A stretch of DNA of 64,000 bases from Channallabes apus (GCA_030522415.1 CM060108.1:53856452-53920451); one strand, 5' to 3'; shown: positions 20,394-31,975, counted from the first letter of the stretch. The notes: generated by a model not told the origin, from the letters alone. Program-made: numbers and translations.

Positions 20394-22017
20394 CAGTGGT
20401 GTGAAAAACTATTTGCCCGCTTCCTGATTTCTTATTCTTTTGCATGTTTGTCACACTTAAATGTTTCTGCTCATCAAAAACTGTTAACTATTAGTCAAAG
20501 GTAACATAATTGAACACAAAATGCAGTTTTTAAATGAAGGTTTACGTTATTAAGGGGGAAAAAAAAACTCCAAATCTACATGGCCCTGTGTGAAAAAGTG
20601 ATTGCCCCCCTTGTTAAAAAATAACTTAACTGTGGTTTATCACACCTGAGTTCAATTTCTGTAGTCACCCCCAGGCCTGATTACTGCCACACCTGTTTCA
20701 ATCAAGAAATCACTTAAATAGGAGCTACCTGACACAGAGAAGTAGACCAAAAGCACCTCAAAAGCTAGACATCATGCCAAGATCCAAAGAAATTCAGGAA
20801 CAAATGAGAACAAAAGTAATTGAGATCTATCAGTCTGGTAAAGGTTATAAAGCCATTTCTAAAGCTTTGGGACTCCAGCGAACCACAGTGAGAGCCATTA
20901 TCCACAAATGGCAAAAACATGGAACAGTGGTGAACCTTCCCAGGAGTGGCCGGCCGACCAAAATTACCCCAAGAGCGCAGAGACGACTCATCCGAGAGGC
21001 CACAAAAGACCCCAGGACAACATCTAAAGAACTGCAGGCCTCACTTGCCTCAATTAAGGTCAGTGTTCACGACTCCACCATAAGAAAGAGACTGGGCAAA
21101 AACGGCCTGCATGGCAGATTTCCAAGGTGCAAACCACTTTAAGCAAAAAGAACATTAAGGCTTGTCTCAATTTTGCTAAAAAAAAACCATCTCAATGATT
21201 TCCAAGACGTTTGGGGAAATACCTTGTGGACCGACGAGACAAAAGTTGAACTTTTTGGAAGGTGCGTGTCCCGTTACATCTGGCGTAAAAGTAACACAGC
21301 ATTTCAGAAAAAGAACATCATACCAACAGTAAAATATGGTGGTGGTAGTGTGATGGTCTGGGGTTGTTTTGCTGCTTCAGGACCTGGAAGGCTTGCTGTG
21401 ATAGATGGAACCATGAATTCTACTGTCTACCAAAAAATCCTGAAGGAGAATGTCCGGCCATCTGTTCGTCAACTCAAGCTGAAGCGATCTTGGGTGCTGC
21501 AGCAGGACAATGACCCAAAACACACCAGCAAATCCACCTCTAAATGGCTGAAGAAAAACAAAATGAAGACTTTGGAGTGGCCTAGTCAAAGTCCTGACCT
21601 GAATCCTATTGAGATGTTGTGGCATGACCTTAAAAAGGCGGTTCATGCTAGAAAACTCTCAAATAAAGCTGAATTACAACAATTCTGCAAAGATGAGTGG
21701 GCCAAAATTCCTCCAGAGCGCTGTAAAAGACTCGTTGCAAGTTATCGCAAACGCTTGATTGCAGTTATTGCTGCTAAGGGTGGCCCAACTAGTTATTAGG
21801 TTCAGGGGGCAATTACTTTTTCACACAGGGCCATGTAGGTTTGGATTTTTTTTCTCCCTAAATAATAAAATCCCTCATTTAAAAACTGCATTTTGTGTTT
21901 ACTTGTGTTATCTTTGACTAATAGTTAAATGTGTTTGATAATCAGAAACATTTTGTGTGACAAACATGCAAAAGAATAAGAAATCAGGAGGGGGGCAAAT
22001 AGTTTTTCACACCACTG
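20394..22017 (+). mobile_element. Tc1 transposon, copy B
   Basis: 1624 bases with terminal CAGTGGTGTGAAAAACTATT and its reverse complement, flanked by TA (20392-20393, 22018-22019). It is nearly identical by eye to copies A, C and D. Confidence 0.95.
20774..21799 (+). pseudogene. Tc1 transposase, DD34E, one frameshift region (copy B)
   Basis: The N-terminal 122 residues (helix-turn-helix domains and the GRPTKI linker) are open to 21142. A lost T in ACCACTTTAAGC shifts the frame, and a longer A-run at 21178-21187 restores it. The catalytic region is then open to 21799. The catalytic triad is visible: D at 21233 (WTDET), D at 21506 (QQDND) and E at 21611 (NPIEMLW), with 34 residues between the last two. 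Start MPRSKEIQ. This is the least damaged of the four copies but would not give a full transposase. Confidence 0.9.
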
Positions 22018-22019
22018 TA

Positions 22020-22964
22020 TATATGGGTGATTCAAGATTCAAGATTCAAAGAACTTTAAATCATCTCAAATCAACCAGTGGGTGCCACCACATGATCACA
22101 GATTTTGCTGATTTTTTTCACCAATTGTTGGTATTGGCATGAAAATAAAAACCCCAAATTGTTTTGTCCCAACTCCCGCTCGTAAAAAAATGGCAGCCAT
22201 CTTGATTTTTGGCCTCGACACGCTTCGAGATGTGCCACGCCCCTTTTTGAAATCCTCTTTTCCTTGATAACTCGCTAGCTATATGTCATGGAGATGAAAC
22301 TGGGTATATTTATGTAATTTTTCATGTAGATTCAGATTCTGAAATCAGAATTTGGCTCTCTTGTGGTTATGGAGATATTTATGAAAAAAAAATTTGGGGG
22401 GGTACCCCTTTTCGACCCCCCAGAACCCAAAGTCTGCATGTATATATGTTACTCAAAAAAAATAGGGATTACTTCACATCACCTCATCTTGAAAATAAAT
22501 AAAAACCAGGGGTGTGTTATGCCCTGTTTTATAGAAATCATCAAAAATTAATTTTCCAGGTTTTGCAACATTTTATGATTTGACACACAGAAATGTACAG
22601 CAATATCTGTAGAATACTTAATGCATACTCATAAAATCTGCTCTTTTCAAAGTGAAAGTTACCTCAAATTCTTCTGTAATGCATATCTAGTCAAAGACTG
22701 ATAATGAAGTTATTCATCTCTCTACACTGAAATCACCAATCACAGTTTTTGTTTCATCACCCTGGGTATCTGATTCTGGAAGAACAAAGCCCACAAAAAT
22801 GAGTTCATGGAATAAGATCAAAAGGGTACATGTACATGTAGGAGACCTGTCAAGTTGCAGTGACACAAATAATATCAACTAGGAAAGACATGCACTTTGT
22901 AGCTACCAAAGTCATTTTGATAGGAAATGCCTCCACAAATTTGTAAAAAAAAAAAATTATAATT
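22020..22964. other. No gene recognised; possible 3' part of the minus-strand transposase-like element
   Basis: Contains a short triplication of TTCAAGATTCAAGATTCAAAG (22029-22050) and GC-mixed sequence. At 22900-22964 the minus strand continues from QYK with NY and TNL-like codons, but quickly decays. Confidence 0.4.
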
Positions 22965-22971
22965 CTTGTAC

Positions 22972-23162
22972 ATTTACATTTAGTCATTTGGCAGACGCTC
23001 TTATCCAGAGCGACTTACATTTTTATCTCTACACATCTGAGCAGTTGAGGGTTAAGGGCCTTGCTCAAGGGCCCAACAGTGGCGACTTGGTGGTTGTGGG
23101 GTTTGAACCTATGATCTTCCGAACCGTAGTCCAATGCCTTAACCACTGAGCTACCCCTGGCC
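22972..23162 (-). mobile_element. V-SINE-like SINE
   Basis: Minus-strand tRNA-derived head (GGGGTAGCTCAGTGGTTAAG), B box, conserved centre and the tail GTCGCTCTGGATAAGAGCG. It is flanked by perfect 7-base target duplications, CTTGTAC (22965-22971 and 23163-23169). It interrupts the coding exon that follows on the same strand. Confidence 0.9.
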
Positions 23163-24640
23163 CTTGTACTGGCTGGCTGCACCATCTGAGAAGTAATGCA
23201 CATGATTTAAATTTGGTAGAAGAACTTTCAGTGGATTCATGAGAATCTTAATAAACTTGTGAACAACAATAGCATTGTCTTCCCCTTTATTACTGACAAC
23301 ACAAAAACTTTTGCAACTTGGTGAACCATCGTTTTCACTCTCATCTATATAGTAAACCACGAAGGGATGCAGAATCACCTGGGACGTATCCCAATGAAAA
23401 CCTTGAACAGCATCCTGACAAATGAAAGAGTAGCTTTTGGCAAAATCCATCAGGATAACAGCCTCCTCTCCAATTGGAAGTTTCTCTTTCAGTTCTTTTA
23501 AATAAGCAGCTTGGGCCTTGGCTGTATACTGATGAGCTGTGCAGGAGTCACATTTTTCACAAAGTCTCATAATGAAATCAGACACTGACAAAGACATGTC
23601 AGAAATTTTGCCATGGCTTTCATGATTCCACAGCTTGAACTGAACAGTGTCATCTGGTTCCAAATCAGCATTTTCAAATATACCATCAAGATTAGGACTG
23701 AGCCATATTATACCTTTCACGGTAATACCGATACAATGTTAGGCAATGATAAGAAAATTAAATATCGCGATAGAATATGGGTAAAAACGTGCATGTGCAG
23801 TGCCTTTGTTTTCATACGCTCATGACGGAAAAAGCATGGCGGCGGCGGAGAATGAGAAGGGCGAAAGCGGATCGTTGAGTGAAACAGATGTACCAGAATT
23901 TGTTTGTAAAAATGGTGCAACTTCAGTGGTGTGGAACTGGATTGGTTTTCGCCCGTCAGATACCCAAAAAAGCATAATTTTTTTGTAGAACATACAAGCG
24001 GGTCGTCGTGGCGAAGGGAGGAAACACCACAAACCTATTTCATCATTTAAAGCAGAAGCACTTGTTGGAGTACAACAAAGCTGTTAAAGCACGTGAAAAA
24101 CCTCCATGAGCAGTAGCGTCATTTATCTATTTTTTTGTTTGCTTGTTTTGTTTTTACTCAAGAGTTTGTGCAATTTTATTATTTGACTTATTTATTTGCC
24201 ACACTGCAGTTTTATGTTGCAAAGCAACTCTTAAGTTTTGTGGATATTATACATGGTTATGCTCAGGATATGTCAGCCCGTTTCCACTGGAAATGCCTTT
24301 TGGTTAAATTGTCAGCAAGGAATTTGCATTTGCACTGTTAAAATTTTATATAGCTTTAATGAACATACAAACAGCTGCTTGTTTAATTGAAAATAAATTG
24401 ATGGTTTTTTTGCACTAATAAAGTTTTGGAATTGTAAAGTATTTTGTCTCGTGTCAATCATATCGTCAGTTATATCGTTATCGCAAATTTTCAAATGTAT
24501 ATCTTGATAAATATTTTTGGCCATATTGCCCTGCCCTAATCAAGATAATCAGATAGTTTTGATTTAGGGGGGCACTGCTCACACCTGTGCAACATATAGT
24601 CACGATAATCCAAAGAACAGACAAGCTTTGCCATCAAGTC
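23163..24640 (-). pseudogene. Uncharacterised transposase-like exon (SDGAASQYK protein), split by a hAT and a SINE
   Basis: On the minus strand an open segment begins near 24640 (MAKLVCSLDYRDYML), stops at the hAT insertion, and resumes at 23692 in the same frame with GIFENADLEPDDTVQF. It continues through LCEKCDSCTAHQY, ILMDFAKSYSF, GFHWDTSQVILHPF and VHYFSDGAASQYK, where the SINE cuts it. Remove the two insertions and one copy of each duplication and the frame is continuous, so the exon was intact when they landed. A possible upstream exon with donor GCAG|GTGAATG lies at about 24720-24815. I recall the YFSDG..QYK pattern only from uncharacterised animal proteins, possibly transposon-derived; I do not assign a function. 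Confidence 0.6.
23693..24538 (+). mobile_element. hAT element with BED-finger remnant
   Basis: Termini TAGGACTGAGCCATAT and ATATTGCCCTGCCCTA, with an exact 8-base target duplication ATCAAGAT at 23685-23692 and 24539-24546. Inside, 23836-23984 reads MAAAENEKGESGSLSE and SVVWNWIGFRPSDTQKS. After a one-base shift come CRTYKRVVVAKGGNTTNL and FHHLKQKH, a BED zinc finger whose second cysteine is tyrosine. No catalytic domain remains, so it is non-autonomous. Confidence 0.85.
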
Positions 24641-24962
24641 TTTGTAATCAGATTGTGATTAAGACAACAAATTACATTGGAAAGATTCAGTAAATAAATT
24701 AACATAAATGAAACACATTCACCTGCTTTTGTTTTTCTGCACTTAATTAGTACCAAGAAAAAGATGATGCAATCACCAAGTTCCTTGAGTGCGAGGTCAC
24801 TCATGGAGTTGGTTGGAGATAATTAAAATTTCTGATCAGTATTAACCTGAATGGTTCAGTTACAGGATACTGTTTGACAGTGATACATGTACCACCATAA
24901 AATTACACATTTACTGGTAGACAAGGCCTATTGTGTAGTTCCATGTACATTGTCTGTATATA
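24547..24962. other. Upstream part of the minus-strand transposase-like locus
   Basis: 24547-24640 continues the coding exon on the minus strand. The rest is probably intron and a short upstream exon (ATG at about 24805, MSDLALKELGD). The support is weak. Confidence 0.35.
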
Positions 24963-25090
24963 CAGGGTGGGCCATTTATATTGATACACCTTAATAAAAT
25001 GGGAATGTTTGGTGATACTAACTTCCTGCTTGTGGCACATTAGTACATGTGAGGGGGAAAACTTTTCAAGATGGGTGGTGACTTGGTCTG
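24963..25090. mobile_element. Mariner-type terminal repeat fragment
   Basis: CAGGGTGGGCCATTTATATT and GATACACCTTAATAAAATGG resemble the end of a vertebrate mariner-like element. Only one end is present, and no transposase. Confidence 0.55.
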
Positions 25091-25097
25091 GCTTTTA

Positions 25098-25310
25098 GTT
25101 AAATTCCTTCCACGTGCAATTTGTCAGATATTCTGTGAAGCAAAACAAATTTATTTAAATTCTCAAATGGTGCTTTTGTGATTTGGCGGCACTCAGTGAG
25201 ACGAATTGCAGTGTCCTGAGGGGATGACAGTGCGTATGCTTAAAGTCCACATCTATATCATGGATTGGAGCAGTGGTGGTGAATCCAACAGGTGTGAAGG
25301 AAAAAATGGT
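25098..25310. repeat. Segment duplicated at 37705-37905
   Basis: About 200 bases, from TGGTCTGGCTTTTAGTTAAA to CAGGTGTGAAGGAAAAAATG, match 37705-37905 at roughly 88 percent. In the other copy the block ends in ATG|GTAAGTCC, a possible splice donor. Identity unknown. Confidence 0.7.
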
Positions 25311-25324
25311 CCATTAAATAATGG

Positions 25325-25899
25325 TCCATCATTAAATAAATGAATAAAACTATTAGGATTAAAGAACATAAATCACTTATCAATGAATAACATCATACAT
25401 AAATAACAAGAAATATGTAACCAATAAAGTTAAAAAGTACAATAAATATATTATAATATATATAATAAATAAATAAAAAAATATATATAAAATAAATAAA
25501 AAAGAATACATGGGATCATATGACTCAGCCAGTGAAAAGAAGTGAGCTTTCAGTCTGGATTCAAAAGTTTCTAATGTGGGTTCTGCTCTAATATTAAGTG
25601 GTGAACTGTTACAATATTATGGCACAGCGAATCCACGGTCACCTCTGAGCTTTAATCTCGACCTTGGGACAGAGAGGAGTAACTGGATATGAGGGTGAAA
25701 TTTCTAGATATTGAATGTGGTTATAAAAGCCTAGAGATGTACAGAGATTTAAAATCTTTCACTGATTGAAAAACAAGTAATACAGTTTAGAAATCTGTAG
25801 CGAACCAGCAGCCTGTGGGGTGATTTTTATACCGTACTCATGTGGTCATATTTGCTTTTGCAGAGGAAAATAATTTTTTGACAAGCTTTAGGCGAGATT

Positions 25900-25932
<33 letters not shown>

Positions 25933-26510
25933 CGAGTGATTCCTGTATATAACGCATTACAGTAATTAAGTCATGAATAAAATAAAAACTTGAATTACTT
26001 TCAGAAAATTCGTGAATGATAAAAATTGCTTAATCTCAGCTATAATTCTAATTTGGAAGAAACTAGATTTTTTCAAGGTTCAAAGAACTTCATTAAGCCC
26101 AGAGGGAAATTGCTTAAAAGTCATAAACTTTAACCAATGATCATTAATTATTAATAATTTTTAATGATAATGAAATATTAAGCCTAAATTCCCTACAAAT
26201 GGTTTACTGAAAGGTGCTAATGGAGCCAAGTCACTGGCAGGAGCAAACAACGAATCCATTCATCCGAAAGCCACAATCTCAGCCTTTTTGATATTTTCCT
26301 TTAATTTGAGAAAAAATTAATACATCTGTGCTTTAATGTCATCTAAACAAGCCAGAAGGGACTTGATGGCATTTTTTTGTGTTTTTTTCCTTAAAGGCAA
26401 ATAGATCTCAGTGTTGTCAGCATAGCAGTGAAAAGATATACCATGTTAGTTTTGACGGCACCGAGAGGTAGCATATACCGTATAAATAAAAGGGAATGGG
26501 ACTCAGGTTG
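25325..26510 (-). mobile_element. LINE 3' fragment, antisense
   Basis: On the minus strand, sequence around 25560-25700 decodes with indels to the C-terminal part of an L2-like reverse transcriptase (VTPLCPK, RLKLRGDRGFAV, PTLETFESRLKAHFFSLAE). Related pieces occur at 52740-53350 (minus) and 59960-60480 (plus). A GA microsatellite lies at 25901-25928. The 25940-26500 stretch is probably more of the same element but cannot be read. Confidence 0.6.
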
Positions 26511-26843
26511 AGATCCAGTGGTAAATAAATAAATAAATAAAACTACTGCTTACATTATGTGTCATGGCATCCTTAAGTTGCCTTGGTTTACTGGAGTATA
26601 TTTGAAAATCAATGAAAATGGGTTAATGTTTTGTGGTCTTAATGTTGTGACTGATAAATGTATGTTGTTAAAGTATCTGTGGACAAATAGTTGGATAAAA
26701 CATTGTGTACTAAAGGTAAATTCAAGATGTCTTGAAACATAATGCAATAATTAGTTTCATTGATTATTTTTTAATTGCATAGACGGACAACACACATGAA
26801 TATTATAAGTCCAGAAATAAGGAACTGGTGAGGAGTGTGAGCC
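26511..26843. other. No gene recognised
   Basis: AT-rich, with only short frames. Confidence 0.5.
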
Positions 26844-27464
26844 TTGAACCTTACCGATAAGCCTCTCCATTTTCCACAGAAGACCTCTGCTCATATCACT
26901 GTATTATCCACCAGTCTGTTCTGTTATGGATACAGTGATGAAACTGATCTACTTTCTCAGGGATTCTTGCATCAGCATCGCCTTCTCCGGGAATTCCTAG
27001 CAGAAATTGATGCAAATGCAGATGACCTACTGCTTCACTGAAACTTAAGGTGGTTGAGTAAAGGAAGAGTGCTAGCATGCTTCTGGGAAATTAGAAATTA
27101 AATAAAACGTTTTTGGCACAACTAAAGAAACAGAAGGCAAGGTATTTTTCTCAGTTTTTAGAAGATGAGAGGAAAATTTATATTATGGCCTTCCTTGTTG
27201 ACATAACTTCACACCTAAATGACCTCAACTTAAAACTACAAGGCAAGAACAACTCTGTGTGTGATTTGGTAGCAGCTGCCCAGTCTTTCCAGAGAAAGCT
27301 GGACATTTTCAAAGAGGATCTTAAAGAGGACTGCAGACATTTTCCTGCACTCAAACAAATCTCATGTGGAGTTCATACAGAAACTCATTAGAAACTTCAG
27401 GGATCATTTTGAGAACTTTAGCCTTGGAGACCAGCTTCTCTTTTTCATTCAGAATCCATTAAAA
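26844..27464 (+). pseudogene. hAT-type transposase-derived fragment
   Basis: With in-frame stops and shifts the plus strand gives LREFLAEIDANADDLLLH and LRWLSKGRVLACFWEIR. It then has a 92-codon open stretch (KARYFSQFLEDERKIYIM, FLVDITSHLNDLNLKLQGK, VCDLVAAAQSFQRKLDIF) and ends with FRDHFENFSL...FFIQNPLKF. This order (RWLSKG, F.D....AFL.D...HLN.LN..LQG, AF..KL..F) is typical of hAT transposases and their domesticated relatives of the GTF2IRD2/ZMYM6/SCAND3 type. An L2 3' end follows directly. It is a decayed fragment and not a working gene. Confidence 0.65.
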
Positions 27465-27805
27465 TTTTATTTAAAGTTTATATGGTATTGTATAAAGTTT
27501 AACAATTGTCATTGTCGCAAATCAGCTTTAAACAATCAAAAGAATTATTTACTTTTGTATGAAATGTGTATGAATCAAAATGTTCAGATAGTCCCTGGTG
27601 AGCAAGCAGAGGGCGACAGTGGCAAGGAAAAACTCCCTGAGATGGTAATAGGAAGAAACCTTGAGAGGAACCAGACTCAACAGGGAACCCATCCTCATCT
27701 GGGTGAAACAGATAGCAGGAAATGATCTTCATTTATACAGTGTGTTAGGTGGCAGGCAGTTCAGCTATAATAGTTGATGTTAATTGATGTTAAAATGGAT
27801 ATTGC
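27465..27805 (-). mobile_element. L2 3'-UTR fragment
   Basis: It matches the L2 3' UTR of copies 3 and 4 (GCGACAGTGGCAAGGAAAAA, GGGAACCCATCCTCATCTGG) on the minus strand. It is more diverged than the other copies and abuts the hAT-like fragment. Confidence 0.8.
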
Positions 27806-28436
27806 ATTCATTGCTGTGATAATTTGTTAATCTCAGTGCAGCAGAAAAAAAGCACTTTAGTTTCCCTTTTAAGTTGTTAATGTTGAAATTAATTTATGTT
27901 CTGTGCAGATGATTTAAAGATGAAGGCATTTTCACTGTTTCCTTGTTACTGGTTTAATTAAATTATTTGTACCAAAGCAACATAAAGGACAGAACAGCAT
28001 TAAAATGATATCCAATTTGTGAAGGACGTAAATGTATGTCTGTTTATACATATGAAAATACATGTTTATCCATATAAGAACATATTATATTTTGTTCAAT
28101 AAACACCTAAAGCGTCAGTGCCTGTTTTGGGTTGTCTGGACCTTAGCTGGTGAGGAGTGTTCATTTAACGGATCTCAAGCTATTTTAGTTGAAGAACCCT
28201 GTGCAGCAAGCAAACAAAACAATTTAGGAGAGATAAAATTACTGGAACTGATCCATGGACTCTCCAATGCAGTGTTAAAACTGGGAAAGATAGTGCTAAA
28301 AGTAGTGGGAGAAAAGTGGTCAGACAATCAATCATTAATGGAGATCAATTAAATGCTTGGTGAAATTTCATGGTAAAAAATAAACAGTTAAAACCATAAC
28401 TATGTTTAATAGAAACAGTAAGAGCATTTCCACTCA

Positions 28437-28502
<66 letters not shown>

Positions 28503-28904
28503 GTGATGAGAACTTACAGTACAGGATTGGGACTAAACAGCTGTGTGTCCATAAGAAAAACTCTTGTTGGGGAGACTCATCATAAAATTGGTTTCAGTTT
28601 GTTAGGGAGCATAAAGATTGCATTTTGGAGAGATGGAAAAAGGTCGGATAAGTCCTGATGTAGCCTATACCAGAGTGATGGGCATGGTGGGAGAACATAC
28701 AATCTTCAGGGTCACAGACTCTAGGTAGGAATTGAACACTTGACAATAATGATTTTTTTTTATTAATTTTTTTTAAAACAATGCCTCAGTAAATTATCAA
28801 AGATGAGGATAATTCAAGAAAACCCCATTTTTGATAATAGTCTGTTTAATATATGAAATTCATAAAAAAAAATTGAAATATGTGAATTTGTTTGTCTAGG
28901 TGCT
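27806..28904. other. No gene recognised; CA microsatellite at 28436-28500
   Basis: A CA run of about 65 bases lies at 28436-28500. A short open stretch near 28062-28352 has no recognisable domain. Confidence 0.6.
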
Positions 28905-29047
28905 AGATCAGAGCAGATGGAGGTAAGCTATAGAGAAAAATAGAACTTATTGCTGAGGAATCACTGATCTCTGTCATTTTACACTACATTTTAGGTTAAC
29001 TGAACAGAATATAACACAATGTGAATAGATTCTTAATTTCCCTGTTT
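28905..29047 (+). repeat. Upstream segment shared by zinc-finger units 2 and 3
   Basis: It matches 58358-58500 at roughly 90 percent (AGATCAGAGCAGATGGAGGT ... GTGAATAGATTCTTAAT). In unit 3 this runs straight into exon 1. In unit 2 a LINE separates the two, so the LINE landed after the duplication. Both copies contain GGAG|GTAAG, a possible donor of an upstream exon. Confidence 0.75.
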
Positions 29048-30482
29048 ACCTGTTGGTAAAAGATTGGTGTTCATCTGAACAATAAACTGGACTAGACTCA
29101 CAATTCAAATGCATTCTACAAAAAACGGCAGAGCAGGCTTTACTTGCTGCGAAGGTTCATGTTGTTTGGAGTGCAGGTGAGGTCCTGAGGTCCTTTTATG
29201 ACTGTGTGTCGGACATGGTGGTCTGCAGTACGGGGGCCCCACAGGGAATTGTGTTTTCCTCACAACACAAGACTTCACTCACAACTCCACCAAATGCTTC
29301 CTGCAGAAGTTCTCCGATGACTCCGATGCAATAGTCGGGCTCATCACTGACAGGGATGACAAGGAGTACAGGGAACTTAACAAGGACTTTGTGGACTGGT
29401 GCCAAAGGAACTACCTCTAGATCAACACTGGAAAAACCAAAGAGCTGGTGGTAGACTTCAGCAGGCACAAACATCCTCCACTACAACCACTGAACATCCA
29501 AGGCATGGTCATTGAGTCTGGACTAGACCCAATAAATAAACTGGACTAGACCCATCATTCAAATGTGCTGTACAAAAAAAGGGCAGAGGCTGAGGTCTTT
29601 TGGAGTGCAGGGGCCACTCCTGAAGTCCTTTTATGACTCTGTGGTGGCATCAGCCATCTTTTACGGTGTGGTCTGCTGGGGCAGCAGCAACTCTGCAGGG
29701 GACAGAAAGAGACTGAACGGGCTGATCTGGAGGGCCAGCTCTGTTCTAGGATGCCCTCTGGACCCAGTGGAGGTGGTGAGTGACAGGCGAATGGTGGCTA
29801 AGCTGTCATCCCTGTTGGATAACATCTCCCACCCCTTGCAGGAGTATCTGACAGCACTGAGCAGCTCCTTCAGTGGCAGGCTTCTGCACCCACAATGTGG
29901 GACGGAGAGATCAGACTCTACAACTTAGATTCTGACCACACACACAAGCAAACACACAAACGATTAAACACACACATCAAATACACCATGGTAGTTATGT
30001 GCAATATCATGACGGAACATGTACAATTTTATAGTGATGTGCAGTATCTCTAGTCATGTGCAATACTATAGTGGAACATGCCATTTTATCTTTCTGTCTT
30101 GGGGGAACCAGCATAACTGGGCAAAGTGGAATTTAAAACATTTAAAATATTATTGTAAATGCCGGTCACTCACTCTCTGTATGTATACATATACTCATTG
30201 TATACAGACATATTTAATTAGTCAACTTTGCTTACTTATAGTCTAAATATATATTTATGCAAATATTTTACTACACAGATGCCCATATTCAATAGCCAGA
30301 TTTTATAGCGTACATTTTATACTGTTAGTATTCTATTTTTTTCTATTTTTATTTTATTTTACTTTATTCTTTATTCTGTTGTTTCTTAATTTTTAACTTT
30401 GTACTGTCCACTTGCTGCCATGGCAAAACAAATTTCCCACTTGTTGCACTAATAAAGGTTTATCTTACGTTATCTTGTCTCA
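29048..30482 (+). mobile_element. 5'-truncated LINE upstream of zinc-finger gene 2
   Basis: Plus-strand remnants of a reverse transcriptase: GAPQG at about 29237, then KFSDDSDAIVGLITDRDD, FVDWCQRNYL and GKTKELVVDFSRH. The C-terminal part, 29563-29925, gives LLKSFYDSVVASAIFYGVVC and WGSSNSAGDRKRLNGLIWRA. The sequence repeats TCTGGACTAGACCCA in two places, so it is rearranged. The 3' tail AATAAAGGTTTATCTTACG ends just before CACCATCCAG, where unit 3 shows the empty junction. Confidence 0.75.
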
Positions 30483-30484
30483 CC

Positions 30485-30701
30485 ATCCAGTCCAGTAGGG
30501 GGCAGTGAAACACCCAACTAAAAGACAAAGGAGAAGAAGAGCTGAAGCCGTTGTTCCATTTGGACGGTCTAGTTATCCAGCTAAGCTAAAACAATCTCTA
30601 CATTTAACTGTTTCTACCTGCAGTTTTACAGAGAATCTTAAATCTGATCGAGTTTAATTAAAAACAGCATTTGAGGAGAGGATTAACTAACTGATCCTGA
30701 A
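30485..30701 (+). other. Exon 1 (untranslated) of zinc-finger gene 2
   Basis: Close paralogue of 13926-14132. The donor is GAA|GTAAGTTAAAG (intron from 30702). Start of transcription unknown. The intron is only 166 bases because it lacks the inverted-repeat element found in unit 1. Confidence 0.65.
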
Positions 30702-30904
30702 GTAAGTTAAAGTCTAAACACTCACTGACTGGATCCTGCATAGAGCTCTGTTTATGTAATAGTGTCTGTAGTACCAGAAAATTACAATAATTATAATCAT
30801 TAAATATACATATTTTTTGGTATTGAACAATGTTTTGTGATGCTGAATTCTATTTTCTTTCTAACAGGGATAATAAAAAGACAAAAAAAGATATTATTTG
30901 TACT

Positions 30905-31975
30905 ATGACCAGTCAAGACGAATCTCAGACAGACCTTCACCACTGCTTAGAGTGTGGAAAGAGTTTTCTTCAAGAGAAGGATCTCACAGCACACCAGCTC
31001 ATCCACAGACAAGACAAACCACATCAGTGTTCACAGTGTGGAAAGAGTTTCATTTATAAATGTCTTCTCCAACAACATCAGCGCGTTCACACAGGAGAGA
31101 AGCCGTATCAGTGCTCGCAGTGTGGAAAGAGTTTTACTCAAGGGAAGTATCTCACAGCACACCAACTCATCCACAGCGAAGATAAACCACATCAGTGCTC
31201 CCAGTGTGGAAAGAGTTTCATTTTTAAATTTCGTCTCCAACAACATCAGCGCATTCATACACGAGAGAACCCGCATACGTGCTCACAGTGTGGAAAGAGT
31301 TTTGCTAACATGAGAAATTTGAAAGCACATGAGTACATCCACAAAGGAGAGAAGCCGCATCAGTGCTCACAGTGTGAAAAGAGTTTTGTTTTCATGAGAA
31401 ATTTTATAGCACACCAACGCAGCCATAAAGTAGAAAACCCGTATCTGTGCTCACTGTGTGGAAAGGGTTTTACTAACAGCACTCAATTTCAACGGCATCA
31501 ACAGATTCACACTGAAGATAAACGGTATCGCTGTTCACAGTGTGGGAAGAGTTTTAATCAAAATGATTCTCTCAAGCAACATCAGCGCATTCACACTGGA
31601 GAGAAACCGTATCATTGTTCTCATTGTGGAAAGAGTTTTACTCAAAAGATCTCTCTTCTGGAACATCAGCGTATTCACACTGGAGACAAACCGTATCATT
31701 GTTCTCAGTGTGGGAAGAGTTTTACTCAAAAGAACTGCCTTCTGCAACATCAGCGTATTCACACCGGGGAGAAGCCATATTACTGCTCAGAGTGTGGGAA
31801 GAGTTTTAGTAACTTAAGCAATTTCCAACAACACAAGCGCATTCACACTGGAGAGAAGCCGTATCACTGCTCCGTGTGTGGAAAGAATTTTACTCAAAAC
31901 GGCTCTTTAAAAAACCATCTACGCACGCATTCTGAAGGGAGAGGAAAAAAGTATTCTCAAGGTACATGTCCCTGA
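30905..31975 (+). CDS. C2H2 zinc-finger protein 2 (12 fingers)
   Basis: The coding exon starts after CTAACAG (30867). The ATG at 30905 gives MTSQDESQTD, matching protein 1. An in-frame ATG at 30830 lies within the intron and is not used in this model. The protein of about 356 residues has 12 Krueppel-type C2H2 fingers and a tail GRGKKYSQGTCP. There is no KRAB or SCAN domain. Finger order matches protein 1 except for a two-finger loss in the middle and one extra FTQKISL finger. Linkers HTRENP, HKVENP and HTEDKR are degenerate. It is a probable nuclear DNA-binding protein, and the frame is intact with all C and H ligands present. Confidence 0.9.
   Translation: MTSQDESQTDLHHCLECGKSFLQEKDLTAHQLIHRQDKPHQCSQCGKSFIYKCLLQQHQRVHTGEKPYQCSQCGKSFTQGKYLTAHQLIHSEDKPHQCSQCGKSFIFKFRLQQHQRIHTRENPHTCSQCGKSFANMRNLKAHEYIHKGEKPHQCSQCEKSFVFMRNFIAHQRSHKVENPYLCSLCGKGFTNSTQFQRHQQIHTEDKRYRCSQCGKSFNQNDSLKQHQRIHTGEKPYHCSHCGKSFTQKISLLEHQRIHTGDKPYHCSQCGKSFTQKNCLLQHQRIHTGEKPYYCSECGKSFSNLSNFQQHKRIHTGEKPYHCSVCGKNFTQNGSLKNHLRTHSEGRGKKYSQGTCP

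Noticed and set aside
30830..30904. Upstream ATG extending zinc-finger protein 2
   Set aside because: It lies before the intron's CAG acceptor at 30867, so it is spliced out; protein 1 supports the start at 30905.
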